This document shows positions 50,256-62,800 of a DNA stretch of 64,000 nt, one piece after another (positions within the stretch are counted from its first letter, which is position 1; each line of letters opens with the position of its first letter). The translations under genes were made by a program, and so were the position numbers. Source of the DNA: Ifrita kowaldi (taxonomy: Eukaryota; Chordata; Aves; Passeriformes; Cinclosomatidae); the NCBI GenBank assembly GCA_013398055.1, contig VZRS01000253.1, forward strand, positions 62,001 through 126,000. The letters run 5' to 3'. The notes beneath the pieces were generated by a model that had not been told where the DNA came from, did not search any database, and saw only the letters and a list, made by a program, of their open reading frames with translations.

Positions 50256-50895
50256 GTACCTTCATTTTTCTGGGATTAGAAGAGCCAGGGTTGATCCTTT
50301 CACACCTTCTACACCTGGTGCAAGTGGGGAAAGGTCAGCACTGCTCTGGGAGTGCTGCAAAGACAGCAGAGCACAGGTGTACTGCTCTGTACTGCCCCTC
50401 TGCAAGGGCAAAGGCAACGGACTGAAGCTGGGTAGAGAAACCCTTTCATACAACACTGAATGCACAGGTGTTACAGTAGATGAGGCCTGCTCAGCTTGCT
50501 GAGGATAAGGATGTGTGTAAGCACTTCAGAGGGATCCTTATTTCTCACACAACCCCGACTCTTCCCTGCAGAGTGGTACAGCCCCTCCTGCAACACTTTG
50601 CATGAGGTTGCAAAGCTCATTTTCCCGAATCATTGCAAAGCTACATCTTCTGTCCCACCTGGACATAGTGGTCCCTGTGGCATCTCCAAGGTGGACTTCC
50701 AGTATCCTGTAGAATGGCAGCAACTACGCCAATATCAAGCCAGGGCTGCATCCCTTCCCCTGCTTGAGAATCTGGGGCAATGAGATCTCTATGTACAAGC
50801 AAGCCATCCAAACTGGAAACTCCACATGCACACTCCACCAACCAAAATGCCCGAGGAGGACACCTGGACAGCGTTCCACCTGCGTTAAAGCTGGG

Positions 50896-50964
50896 AAAAC
50901 AAAAAGACAAAAAAAACCAAACCAAAACCAAACCAAACCAAAATCCAAAACAAACCAAAAAACA
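50896..50964. repeat. A-rich low-complexity tract (AAACC units)
   Basis: About 70 bases of A and C with irregular AACCA and AAACC units. It creates a spurious hydrophobic segment on the minus strand. It resembles the tract at 1617-1710 in composition; no retroposon body adjoins it. Confidence 0.85.
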
Positions 50965-50987
50965 CTGAACGGCAACATCGCCCTTTG

Positions 50988-50999
50988 CCGGCAGAGGGC
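50988..50999 (+). promoter_or_regulatory. CTCF-like binding motif
   Basis: CCGGCAGAGGGC fits the vertebrate CTCF core CCASYAGRKGGC at 11 of 12 positions (G for A at the third). Flanking bases TTTG and AATGG are neutral. Such a motif can mark an insulator or loop anchor. One site by itself is suggestive only; occupancy cannot be judged from sequence. Confidence 0.35.
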
Positions 51000-52246
51000 A
51001 ATGGCACTCCACTTGTTCCTCGCCGATCCCGTTCCTGGGAAAGGACACATAGATGCCATCTACAGAGCAGTCCTGAGAAGCAAAGTCTTTAAAAAATGCT
51101 TCAGCTCTGCGCAACGAAAACACTTTAAAAAATCGTGGGAGAGTAAATAAGGCCATTTCATGTGCAGGCCCACCACCTAGAAGTCTGGACGTGATGGCAG
51201 ATTTATGCTGCACAGGACAAACTCTATGATTTTCTCATTCTCCCCCTTTCATTTTCACTTCATAGAGATTCAGTCTAGAATATTAAGGGAACAGGGTTAT
51301 TTATTTATTTATGCCTTTTCAACTTTCCTGATTAAAGAGACAGGGTTTTCTTCTCCCCTGCACATTCCAGTCTGTGTGGATGGGAAGCAGTAGGAATCCA
51401 GCCAGACCATCTCAACAGCAGTGTGATGGCAGCTCCTCCTTCTCCCACCTGTAAAGCCTTTCTCTTTCTCTCAGTTTTAAATGAGTCCTTGAAATGCCCT
51501 TGAGCAACAAAGCCTAATAAACTAAAATTTATACAGACATATGCTCAGCAGTTCAGCACATTTGTGTGGAACCTGCAATTTGCAATTCTCCCCTGATAAA
51601 GGTATTCAATACAGCCCCTTCTTCTGCCCCACTGAAAGATAAAGTACCCTCAAGCTGTGGGGCTGCTAACTTTCTACTGATGGATCATCCAGCTAAGAAC
51701 AAATCCTCCAGGGCTTCAAAATCCCCCACTGAACTAGAGGAGTAACTTGAACTCAGCCCCGCAACTGCGGACCCTCACCAGAGAACTTGAGGCTGCTTCA
51801 GGTAGAAAGGGAAGGAGTCCTCGGCGTGGCACAAAGGACTGCAGGCAGAAGCCAGCTTTAATGACAGCCAGACTCGAGCACATTCCACGTGCAGGGGGTT
51901 GCGCCTGGCACCGCAGGAGAAAAAATACTGGAACCTGCAAATAAGAGGGGTGAAGGCATCCTCATTTGGATGGCCGAGCACAGCATCTCTGAAGTGAGTA
52001 ATTATGCATGTCTGGACACTGCAGGTTTTCTAGCAGCCGTCACGGCACAGGGTCACTTAAAGATTAGGCTGTTTAATTAAAACAGGGTGTGGAGAAGATT
52101 CAGGGGAGGGCAACTTGCCCAAAGACAGCATGGACTGCGCAACCTCTCTGGGAGAGTTGCTGATTAGAGAGTAAGAGGCATCTCTGCCACAGGGAAGGGG
52201 GCTCATCTCTGAAATTCCTCAAACAGGTACTTCACAGTGGCTTGTC

Positions 52247-52658
52247 TTGTTAGCATGAATAAAAGTCCCATCACAGGGCTTGGCAGAACTGGACATATTT
52301 GAAGCTCCTCTCCAGCTGGCTAAGTGATTCCAAAGTGGGTGGAGAATGTCCTTGAGATATTATTTCTCTTTCAGACGTTTCCACCAGAGGCAGAAGGAAG
52401 TAAAAACACACCTACACACCACCCCTTTTCACTTGGGTTGATAACCCACCCCCTCTGTGGTGCAGTCATTCTCCAGACAGGGAGCCACCCCATCTATGGG
52501 TGCTATTGGAAAACACAGAGCTCCAAGTGCCTTACATATTGACAGTTCAAGGTACTCTGAAGGAGGAGAGAGCAACAGAGAGAGAGAGAGAGGAAAAAAC
52601 AGCAAACCAGATGTAAGACAGATTCCTCAACTCTCAACTGCAACTTGGTGTCTACCTT
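52247..52658. repeat. Tandem duplicate, copy 1 (412 bp)
   Basis: This copy is nearly identical to 52660-53070. By direct comparison it differs by a one-base indel (GACAGTTC here, GACAAGTTC in copy 2) and by one GA unit in a short (GA)n run, with no substitution noticed. Both copies contain the same 72-codon frame (52324-52542 and 52737-52955), which is a by-product and not a gene. The copy ends one base before an N. Confidence 0.95.
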
Positions 52659-52659
52659 N
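52659..52659. other. Single-base assembly N at duplication junction
   Basis: This N separates the two copies exactly: copy 1 ends in TCTACCTT and copy 2 starts with TTGTTAGC. A one-base placeholder is often left where contigs abut or overlap without being merged. It is therefore likely to mark a false join. Confidence 0.9.
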
Positions 52660-53070
52660 TTGTTAGCATGAATAAAAGTCCCATCACAGGGCTTGGCAGA
52701 ACTGGACATATTTGAAGCTCCTCTCCAGCTGGCTAAGTGATTCCAAAGTGGGTGGAGAATGTCCTTGAGATATTATTTCTCTTTCAGACGTTTCCACCAG
52801 AGGCAGAAGGAAGTAAAAACACACCTACACACCACCCCTTTTCACTTGGGTTGATAACCCACCCCCTCTGTGGTGCAGTCATTCTCCAGACAGGGAGCCA
52901 CCCCATCTATGGGTGCTATTGGAAAACACAGAGCTCCAAGTGCCTTACATATTGACAAGTTCAAGGTACTCTGAAGGAGGAGAGAGCAACAGAGAGAGAG
53001 AGAGGAAAAAACAGCAAACCAGATGTAAGACAGATTCCTCAACTCTCAACTGCAACTTGGTGTCTACCTT
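52660..53070. repeat. Tandem duplicate, copy 2 (411 bp)
   Basis: Second copy of the 52247-52658 sequence, differing only in indels in a single-base and a dinucleotide context. After its last shared bases (TCTACCTT) the sequence continues as GTCTGTGTC, whereas copy 1 runs into the N. This is the pattern of two overlapping contig or haplotype ends placed end to end. A real recent tandem duplication is the alternative. Confidence 0.95.
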
Positions 53071-56000
53071 GTCTGTGTCTGAAGGAAAAACCTGAGCAAT
53101 CCTTTCTCACTCTCCTTCTGCTTCTGAGGATCACACAATGAGAAGAGAAACATGGATATAGTGAATTATTGCCAAATGGTGAAGACCAGTGATGTGGTTC
53201 AAAAGGGGAAAAGCCAACAGATCTGTAAATGCTAAAGGGTTGTGAGCCTTTCAGCCTTTACAGAAATGGTTATCTTAGACCATAAAATGGCCCATTTCCT
53301 GCATCACAGATAGGTCACTTCAGGCAGGCCAGCCATGAGGGGGAGCTTGCAGGGTTTACCTGTTCGCTGCTTTAACTGTCAGCAGGATGTTCTAACTGGT
53401 ATAGGAGAATTTAACTGTTCTGTAAACTGAGGAAGACCACAATAAATTGAAAGGACCTTTTTCCACAACAGCTTTGTGTGTGCTTTCATGCAGCCCCCTG
53501 TCCCAGCTCTTCCAGCCCTGGGTTCCCCACCAGCTCTGTCAGTGCCCTCCTCAGCTTTGCAGTCCCATGGCTCTTGCAGCCCTGAGAACCCCACTAGTAC
53601 CCCCAGGCATTAAATACTGTTCGTGTTACTCACTTTTCTTCATTTCCTATTCAGCAGGGAAACTGACTGTGCTGTAAGAACCCCAATGTAATGATGTTTT
53701 ATGCAACTGAAGAGAAACTAAACAAATACATTTTTTTTAAGTGATCTCACTGAGGATTTCCTACTCAGCATCACAGGGTAATAGGCATGACTCCAACTAT
53801 ACACAAAATAGAGCGCCTGTCACCTTGCACAATGCTGTTTTGCATGCATTCAGCTCCAGATCTGTGCACCCAAAAGGAGAGCTTGTCATAGTAAACTACA
53901 GCAGAAGAACTAATCCCATGTGACAGGTAGTCTACACCACACTGTGAGCCAGCAGTTGGCTGGCATCCTGTTCTTTCAGGGTGCTACAGTCTCGGGGCAG
54001 GGAAGCCATGCTCACATATGCACACAGAGAGCACTGAGATGGCAAAGCGTGAAGGAGCAAAATCCTCAGAGCCCACTGCAAACACACATGGGCACACTTT
54101 TGAGCAGATTACACATACACGTCTTACATGCTTTGGCAAACACAACTGAGCATTGCTGTGGGCCCAGTCACAGACAGGGAACCCAGACAGCACCGACAGC
54201 TAGACAGACAAACACCCAGAGACCTCAACTAACCCAGCTGAAAAATCACAAAAGCACTAAAAATATTCTTTCATAAGCTACAGAAACTGTACAAATTTAG
54301 CCATGTGCTTTGTCAGACAGAATTGAAGGGCAATGCACATGGACAGTGGCAGACAAATGCTTTTGTGCACCAGTACAGAGCCTCATACAGCCCCTGAAAT
54401 GTACACTGCCATGCAGAGGGATTTACACAAAAGCAACCTCTAACTACAACTCTAGAAAGAAGTATTTATTGTGTTCTCCAGACCTGAACACTCCTTTGGA
54501 GCAACAACTGCAAGTATAACCTAAATGCAGTGGGTACTGTGGCAGCAGGCAAACCTGGACGCAGCTGTAAGGAACATATAGACATGTCTAGGTATGAAAG
54601 AGACAACAGAGCACTGGGGAGGAGGATGCACTCACAGCATCACAGGGCAGCATGGACAGAACCTGGCCATTCTCAGCCACTTGCTGCACAGGTTTGCCCC
54701 TGCACGGCAGGGAGGAGAAAAAGAGGATGCTTGCTCTTTCCACCATTTCAGAATGGAATTGCCTCCCGCAGAGCCCTCTGAACCATCCAACAGCACAGTG
54801 GCTGTTCTCAGCATCTTGCAAATTATATTATCGCACTGTCAGCCTTCACAGAACCGATGGGAAAGGGCCATACAATCAGGTGATGCAAATCAGTTTGGCT
54901 TTGCTGAAGCCATCAGAAAAAAAACCAGTTCCCAGTACGTGATGCTTAGGCTCTCGTGCCAGTAGTGAGTTCAGGAGTGGAGCTCAGCTCACCTCCACAG
55001 TGACTCCTGCTCAATATTCTCGTCGTTTCATGCAATTTATCATGTCAGCAGTTTTATGCAACTTATTGCTACACACAGCCCTGGCACTACTCAGAGCACC
55101 ATGTCATCCACACATCATGCAGTTTTCCTGCAAGAATATAAAGAGAAGCCACTGATTTTCTCAGAACATTTTGGTAGGGGAAAAAGAAAAAATATTTTCA
55201 GGGAAAGCTCTTTCATTCTGCTTAAGCCATGTAGGTTATTACCATAGCAAGCTTCTACCACAGCAAGTGAAGGCAACAGCTGCTGCAGAGATAACGCAAA
55301 AAAGTAGATGGATGGACACACCAGTGAGTGTGGGTATGCATAAATGAACCAAGGCAGAGGAGAACGTCTGATCAGTGAAAAGGCTCCTGCACCATCAGAG
55401 CAAACAGCAGCTTTAATCTGCCAGTTAAACGGATGCTGAGGCATCTCCACCAAAAGGAATGTGTCTGCAGCACAGCTGGGATTTGACCTTCAACTTCTCT
55501 CCTCTGTCTGCAGAGCACAGAAACTCTGGTTCCCTCGTGTTCCTCCCACAGAACAAAAGGAGGGAGGAAGGAGAAGGGAAAAAAAAGACTGCCAGAGAGG
55601 CCCTAACTCATCTCTTACTCTTGGATAAGTGCAAATTTATGCCTCTGTCTGCCTTTGAGTCTTTATTATCTCCTTAAGTGGCTAGCTTTGTACACAATTT
55701 ATTATAAAAGCCTGGAATCTACAGTCAAATTACAGATCAATTGAAAACTACACAGAAAACAATTAACATCTGGCAGCGGTTTCATCTATAAAGCTGTCAG
55801 AGGCTTTGCCAACCCTGAATTCCCCTTCTGACACCCATATTTCCTCTCCCCAAACTCAGTCACCTCCTTTGCATCTCCTGAGTTCGTGGGAGACTGAATA
55901 TCCCGTCTGCAATCCTGTGGTGGCAAAAAGCTGGCTCTGTACCAGCAGACCACTGTGTGCAGTATGAAAACCAGGCTTGAACACAGGCTAACACCTCTAA

Positions 56001-56757
56001 AGAGACGACTTGCATCAGGTGCTACAGAGGGAAACCGAAGCTGGGACTGCCCCATTGTTCCGGAGCTTCTGCCTCCTCCTTCCTGAGGTGGAAGGCAGGG
56101 CGAGGCCAGGAATCTTGGTCTGTGTTTTGTTGCCATTGTTGATGACTGATCTGCTTCTCCATGTTGTCAGAAGCCTACTAACTTCACAGGCATCTCTGTC
56201 CAATTCCAGCAGTAATCCTCTGCTAGGCAGCCATGTAAAAACCATAGGAAAGATCAAACATGATGACAAGCAACACCGTTTGCCAAGGAGAAGCCTACCT
56301 TTCACAAGGTTTCTCAAAGCCTTTCCACTGATAGTCACCTCCCCCTTCCCCTCAGCTCTCCTTGTTTTGTCCCAGTGAGAGGAGACCAATAAGAAATGGA
56401 GATGGCCACAGGCAGCTCTCCAGGCAGTGTGAGAGTCTGGCCTTCTTTGGGGTCAGAGCTTTGGTGGATGAAGGGTGGTCTGATGAGACCAAAAGCAGAA
56501 TTCAAGAGGAAAAGCACTGTAATATTTGCAGATACCCTGTTCTTCTAAAAACTTTCCAGTCATTCATTCCTGAAGATAAAAGCTGCCTCCAGCAGCATGT
56601 GCCTCCAGCCTTGTGTCCAACATGTCATCTCCTCCCCACACAGAGTTTCACTGCTTTTTGATTTACTGGAGGATATGAGGGAGTTGGCAGTTCAATGATC
56701 TTGAAAACCCCTTTGTCCATTGTCCCATTCTCTGTCTCTCTCTCTCTCTCTCCACAG

Positions 56758-56866
56758 ACCTTCCACAGCTGATTCCTACTTCTCCATCTCTCACCTGCCC
56801 AACACAAAGTCTCTGCTAGTAGCAAGCACTTCCGTGGGCACTGAGGCAGGAACACCAAATCAGCAG
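56758..56866 (+). other. Possible exon bounded by splice-like signals
   Basis: A strong acceptor-like signal (CTCTCTCTCTCTCCACAG, a pure pyrimidine tract ending at 56757) precedes 109 bases that end in CAG before GTAATA (56867-56872). The plus-strand frame is open through it. The peptide, with TADSYFSISHLPNTKSLLVA near its start, is not recognised. It may be an exon of a long non-coding RNA or a coincidence, since (TC)n microsatellites create acceptor-like sites by chance. Confidence 0.2.
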
Positions 56867-57895
56867 GTAATATTGGTTTCAACAAAGAACACTTGGCTTG
56901 GCTTGCCATTGTGTGATGTGATGGGAGTGCAAGAAAAAAGGTATCTGCTGAGTTCATGCATGCTTCAGGTTGGAGAGCTACTATCCATTTCTGAGGTACA
57001 AGCTGATGTATCTCCTGCCCCATGGGCCAAGCCCTGCTCATAATGGGGTTTAAAAGACCAAAGGTGAGGTCAGTGAAGGGCTGACTGCAACATTCCCAGC
57101 CACTACATTTTAACAGTACTGCTGTAGAATTAATTCATTTCTCTGATGTGCATTTTAGTTTTATCCTGGCTGAAATACTAGAGTTGATATAAAGAACACT
57201 GTAGCTGACATAAATATGCACTCATAATTTTTGGGACAGTGGGGAAAACCATACTTTGGATACTTCACCCGTCCTTCCCTTTCCACCACTCTCCAGATAT
57301 GCATCCATCCTTAGCAAAATGCTGACAAATTGCTGCAGACGTGAACTCCCTGTTTAGATAGCAGAAACTCTGAACTGAGAGTGACAGGAATTGCTGCACA
57401 AGAGTAGCTCTGGAGATGCTCGTCTCATGGAAAGCTGGAGAGAGGAAATGGATGAGTGGACTGTGCAAGAAAAGCCTCCGCCCTTCAGTGAGCTAAGAAC
57501 AGCTGTTGTTGATGATGATTGCTTCCTAATTAGCTTGCTCTTGTATAAGCTTGATAATTTTATGTACCTCCAGAGGAGCAGATTAGCTCTGAATTCACAT
57601 TGTATCCATTTGTGAAGAGTACCCCATAAATTATTTACCTAACTCTCAGAAATATTAGATCAAGAAAACTCTAAGTATGTCTAATTATATGGCAAGAATA
57701 ACACGGAGTAGAAAGGCTTGCTGCATTTACAAGAGCACAGAAATTATAAACTACTTTTAAAAGTTGCTACACTTATCCCATGATGCTACAACCTGCTACG
57801 GGTTTACAGCTGTGCTCTTAATAATATTTCTCCAAATCAGTTTTTGTATGGCAGAAGCACATAGAAACCTAGCCAGAGATTTGTCCTTCAAGAGG

Positions 57896-57937
57896 CAAAA
57901 AAATATACAAACCCAAAACAAAACTAAAAAACCCAAG
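57896..57937. repeat. A-rich low-complexity tract
   Basis: About 40 bases dominated by A with AAACCC and AAAAC units. Similar in composition to the tracts at 1617-1710 and 50896-50964. No adjoining retroposon is recognised. Confidence 0.75.
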
Positions 57938-59802
57938 TCACTATCTTCAAACACATAAGGTTATCATGGCCATAATGAAACAAAATGAATTTGAGCGTAT
58001 ACTGGTAAGTGGCTCTAAACTTCATAAAGACTCTAACAACCTCTCCCAAGCTGCTGGCTCTGAATCACTACTGGTTTAAGTAGAATAACACAGTGATGAA
58101 TCAGCTATGCTATAATTTTCACTCCATTTTTTGCTATGCTAGTACATTGTTACTTCATTACTATTGAACCTCTATATTTTCTCTGTGCTTTGCAACCAGC
58201 ATTTTGTTAACCCATGGTGAGCCTGTGGCCAGTGCAGTAGAGGTGATACTGAGTTTTGTGGCAGCAGCACCCCAGTTCTTATTTGAAGATGAAAGGAGAC
58301 AGCACACTGTAGTATTTACAGGTCCATTGACCTTATTTCAGGGTGAAGACAACATTCAGATGGGAGAAAACAGAATAGTATCAATTAACGCCAGCTTCAA
58401 TTAGGAGAAAGAAAACGTAACACAACATGAAGCTGATATGGGAGAAAAGGAACTAGAGAGAAATGAGTCCACAGAGAGGGTACTATGAAGTGCCATGGGG
58501 ACATCTTTCCCCATTACTGATGGCAGCTTACATTGACAGTGGGTGCTAGACCCTGTTTCGAATACATCTTGGTGCCTTAGGCTTCTTCTCTCTCCTTTGG
58601 TGTTAGAAAAATATTTTGGCTCTTGCTGGAGTCAGGCCACTGAATGCAACAGATCTTTTGTCTGGTTCAATATCACAATAATGAACAAAGGTGCAAGTGA
58701 GAGCAGCCACAGTTCAATCAGTGGCTCTAATCTGTGAATACACACTGAATGTTTATGACCCTGCTAGGTATCGATAAAGCTAAATGGCACTGTCAGGAGC
58801 AGACACAACAAGTTTGGTTAGGAACTTAGGATGTGGAAAAAACCAACCAAGAAAACAGCAAGACTTTGAAGATGTAAGCAGAATACCCAAGGCATACTGT
58901 TTACACATTCCAATTCTGCAAGAACAGTGCTGGGATCGGGCTCTGTGAGACACAGTCCATAAGGTATGGAAAACTCATCCCTTTCTCACCTCTTGAGTAA
59001 TTTCAAATTCAAATGCCCTGACTCCGCCCAGAAGTTCTCTCCCGATGTTGCTCATCTCGACTCTCCACTGTTGAGCCAGGACTACTTACACTCCTGTTTA
59101 TTCAAACATATGATATGACCTTCTTATGATAAAGAAAATCTTCCCTAAATCCACAAGGATGCACAATTACCTACCAACAGGTAGCATCTGTCTGTCACAC
59201 GGTAGGAAGACAACCCAGAGCTTAATAGAACCTCTTCCAGACTGAGTCAGTCACAGACCAGTATCTCCTTTTTCCAAAGTCTGGGAAAAGGCATCATGAG
59301 ATTCTTGTAGAAATGGACTTAGGGGTCCTTAAAAGACACTCAAGGGCAACTGTAGAAAATTTAGAAGCCTAGTACCACTAATGGAATAGTCTGTGCCTCA
59401 TGTTTTTGTAGCAGCGAGATTAACAGGGGACACACGTACCATAGTAAAGGAATGTTTCATGGTTGAAAGGTTAATTCTTGATTTCATTTATTTCAGAAGT
59501 ATTGGAGATTTGATGGAGGAGGGTGATGGGGTGGAGGATTAAGAGGACTCTGATCGAGGAAGAGAATGATTACTGAGATAGGCACTCATGTGCAGGAAGA
59601 ATCTCATGATTCCTCCCAAAAATATATCTATTTGATTTTCTTGTAATGCTTTTCTATTGCTGGCTTCAATCAGTAATCCTCACACTCCTAACACACGCAG
59701 CTTGTGGCTGTGTTGCCCCCTTTCCCCTGCCCATGCACCCTTCCTGGGCCACAAGGCAGTTAAAGGCTGTGTAGATGGATTTGCTGTGGAAAGATGATAA
59801 AG

Positions 59803-59826
59803 GGAAAGGGGGGTGGTGGGAGGGGA
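59803..59826 (+). other. G-quadruplex-forming motif
   Basis: Four G-runs of three or more are spaced by short loops: GGG, AAA, GGGGGG, TGGT, GGG, A, GGGG. This meets the standard G3+N1-7 rule on the plus strand. It lies in a purine-rich stretch with further GGAGGAGGG downstream. Formation in the cell is unproven. Confidence 0.7.
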
Positions 59827-62800
59827 AGGAGGAGGGAATTTAAGAGTGAGGGAGAGCAGTTGAAACCAAAATCCAGAAGTTGAATCCCTCACGCTGAATG
59901 TTAACTTACAGAAAAGTAACCCAACAACCTTGAAATAGAGCAAAGCCCAATTTAAATTCATTACATTTAAATTAAATTTAAAGCCCATGTAAATGATTGA
60001 CTTAGTTAAGAATATGTCATGTGGAAGAGAAAAAGTGCAGCAGCGACATGCCAGGCAGCTTTGGCTAATTTTACAATTCACAGCAAAATCTTTATACTCT
60101 GATTGCAATTTAAAAAAAATACGCATATAACTTATTAGCATCAATATTAGAGCCAGAATTTATACTTCTTCCCAAGAATTCATTGAATGTTTTGAAAACT
60201 TCATACACTTCATTTACTGAAATGTGTCTACTTTGCTGGGGTAGGACAGACAGGGACCTCCATAGCAGGTATAGAAGAGGAAAAAAAAAGAAAAAAGAAC
60301 ATAGAAAGAATAAATGCAATTATTCCTAAGTGGAATTTTGTTTCTCTCTCAGGACACAGGCTCTGAAGTGGGTAAAAATGCTCCAGGTTCCTTAACTACC
60401 ATGACCTTAATTCCAATGCAAAAGAACACTTCACTTTTATTCAATTGAGAGAAGAGTTACTGCATTTTTGAACCTTTTTTTTACATACTTAATCTACTGA
60501 CAGTTACCACTGACACCAGTGGGCACCAGGTCGCAGTCTGAAGGATTATGTCACTGGAGCTTTATAGAACCACATGATTTGTAAGAATATTAATGATAAC
60601 ATTAATAAAGTAATTCAAAATATGCTCCATGCGTATCTATGCCCTCCCTGCTACATCACACAATGATTTTATTGGCTTGGTTTTGGTCTACTGCACCAAA
60701 ATTGCTTTTGTTTATTTTTTATGAGAAAAATGGCCCTGTGTACACATTTATAATCTTTGTTATATTCCAGCACGCTTGCTAAAACTTAGAAATAACAAAA
60801 TTGTGACACTGTGGAACCTATCTTTTAATCTGTTACTATGTGGTCAGAATAGGATGATTAAGAGGAGACCGAGTAGTCTTAAAATCAGACTATTCAAGTC
60901 ACATAACTCTCTCTCATAGTTTTCACTTCAAAGGTAACTTTTATTTTCCTGCAAGAAGTGCAGATGAGCACCATGGCTGAGTGAGGCATCCTGCAGTTAG
61001 TTTGACCCCAATTTGATGAATAAGAGATTGCCCCAGTGAAGTGCCTCAAAGATATAGTCTACCATAAAATTGGGAGCAGCTGGGGATGAGGAAATACAGG
61101 TGTTTGGAGGGAAATGGGTTAATGCTCTTACAGAAAAGCAACTGTTTTTGCTGGGACTCATACATAATTTTTTTCAGCAGCCACTCCAGAAGTGTTATTA
61201 CCTGTGTACGGCTTTTGTGCGTTTCTTGTCATCGTTTTTTTCAAGATGAACAGGAGCTGGGTATATCTTGTAAATAGAACAGAGTAAAAGAGAACTGTAC
61301 ATGCTTCCCCCTAAATGCCATAAGAAAAGACATGCTTTATAAATACAATTGTTTTGCTTCATTTCATCTTCTTATTGGTGCTGGTTCCAAGCAAGCAGGA
61401 CTTCAAGAGTTGGTCAATTTAATGCAAGAGGAATGAATGATGCAGAAGCTCATGAGCTCTGTTTCTAATTTAGGCTGTGCTGCTGGGAATCAGGGGTAAC
61501 ACAGCTGAAAGCAAAGGACAGGGCCTTGCATGAAAACAGCACAAAATCAGAAAGGGCCTCTCTAAGTCTCAGTGTCACTCCCTTCACAAGCCAATCCACC
61601 CCTGAGGCAAATGCTCCCAAGCAGTATTAAATAAACAAGAAGAGAAAAATACTTAACTTATAAACCATGTGTCTTTTTCCAGGAACACAATGGCTTCTTT
61701 TCCTTTCTTTTTTTCTTTTTCTCTTTTTTTTCATATAGCCCTTTGTGAATCTGCTGCTATAGGAGGCTGCAGGGGCAGATTGTATCAGCAGGTTAAACAA
61801 CAGGACAAATGCATGGACAACGAGGTCACAAAGAGATATGAAAGCAAATAGGAAGAAATGCATCTCCTAATGCCCCCAGTCCAATGACTGTGTATGCTGG
61901 AGGAATATGAGGGAAACTGCAGAAATTGTCCAAATACTTTTTCTGAAAAAGCTTTGTTTTTTGCACGGGTCGCAGAAAAGGATACTGGCCTAGACTACTG
62001 TTCTCACCCTTGAGGAACTTGCTTGTACCCATGGATAAAACCTCATCCTCCTGAAGACCAGAGTTGCATCTGGCTGCTATGGGACAAGGGTCTACGTCAG
62101 GGGCAGCCATCCTTCCTCACCCAGCGAGCAGCACTTGGAAATCCTGGCAGCACAACCATGCAGACTCTATCTTTGGAAGTCAGTGGATGAAGGGGCATGA
62201 AGAAGAGGTCACACATGGGAAACTGTCTCCTCTGGGTCTTGACAGCTACAGCACAGGATAAGGCTGCAGATGCAGCTCATTTCCAGTATGACCCAACACT
62301 GGCATAGCATCCAATGCTGAGTTGTTTCCTCCTGCAAATAGGAATCTGGATTATCTGCCAGCAGCACGCTGTTTCTCGTTTAGTAACACAGCCCTGGTCT
62401 AAAAGTTGCACTGGAAGCACACCCAAGCAGTAGTTTGTTCATTAAGAACAAATTCAGGCAAGCAAAGAGCACAGATCTCTTTCCCTTACTCCCTGTGTCT
62501 CAACCCTGAAGTGCTTTCTTCCATGAAGGCTCGTGGCTGAGGTGCAGCACAGAGCCCCTTTAAAAGACAGCAGTGCCCTACCGCTTGAAGAATTGCTCTC
62601 AAAAGTAATCAAGCGTCTCACAGAAAGGGGTCTTGAAAGCTAGGCACACCAATTTAAAGATTTAGCTAGAAGATTTTGACAAAGCTCCTTTAAATGGAGC
62701 AGACATTTGTCTCAGTGAATGGAAAAATACAGTACGAATTAAGTCTGCAGAATGAGAACATTGGAGGAAGCGACCTGCATTGACTGGTAGCCAATACTGC

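Larger units (their letters stand above)
50256..52246. other. Non-coding unique sequence
   Basis: A 190-codon minus-strand frame (50641-51213) is the longest not caused by CR1. Its hydrophobic middle (FGFWFGLVLVWFF) is merely the antisense of the A/C-rich tract at 50896-50964, so it is not a membrane protein. A CTCF-like site follows at 50988-50999. A TTATTTATTTATTTATG run lies at 51298-51313. No other element is recognised. Confidence 0.55.
53071..59802. other. Non-coding unique sequence with a possible exon
   Basis: No gene is firmly supported; frames reach 138 codons (56625-57041 minus) without recognisable domains. A pyrimidine tract with an acceptor-like end at 56731-56757 is treated separately. 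AT-rich enhancer-like sequence lies at 57090-57235 (TAGAATTAATTC, ACATAAATATGC) and 57525-57570 (CTAATTAGC). An A-rich tract occupies 57896-57937. Confidence 0.5.

Noticed and set aside
50641..51213. 190-codon minus-strand frame with an apparent membrane segment
   Set aside because: The hydrophobic run is the translated complement of an A/C-rich tract; the rest has no recognisable domain and is overlapped by frames on the other strand.
52085..52120. ACTTGCCCAAAGACAGC resembling the MIR core
   Set aside because: Only one short block matches; neighbouring MIR parts are absent.
52324..52955. Two identical 72-codon frames
   Set aside because: Identity is due to the tandem duplicated (probably mis-assembled) DNA, not to a gene family.
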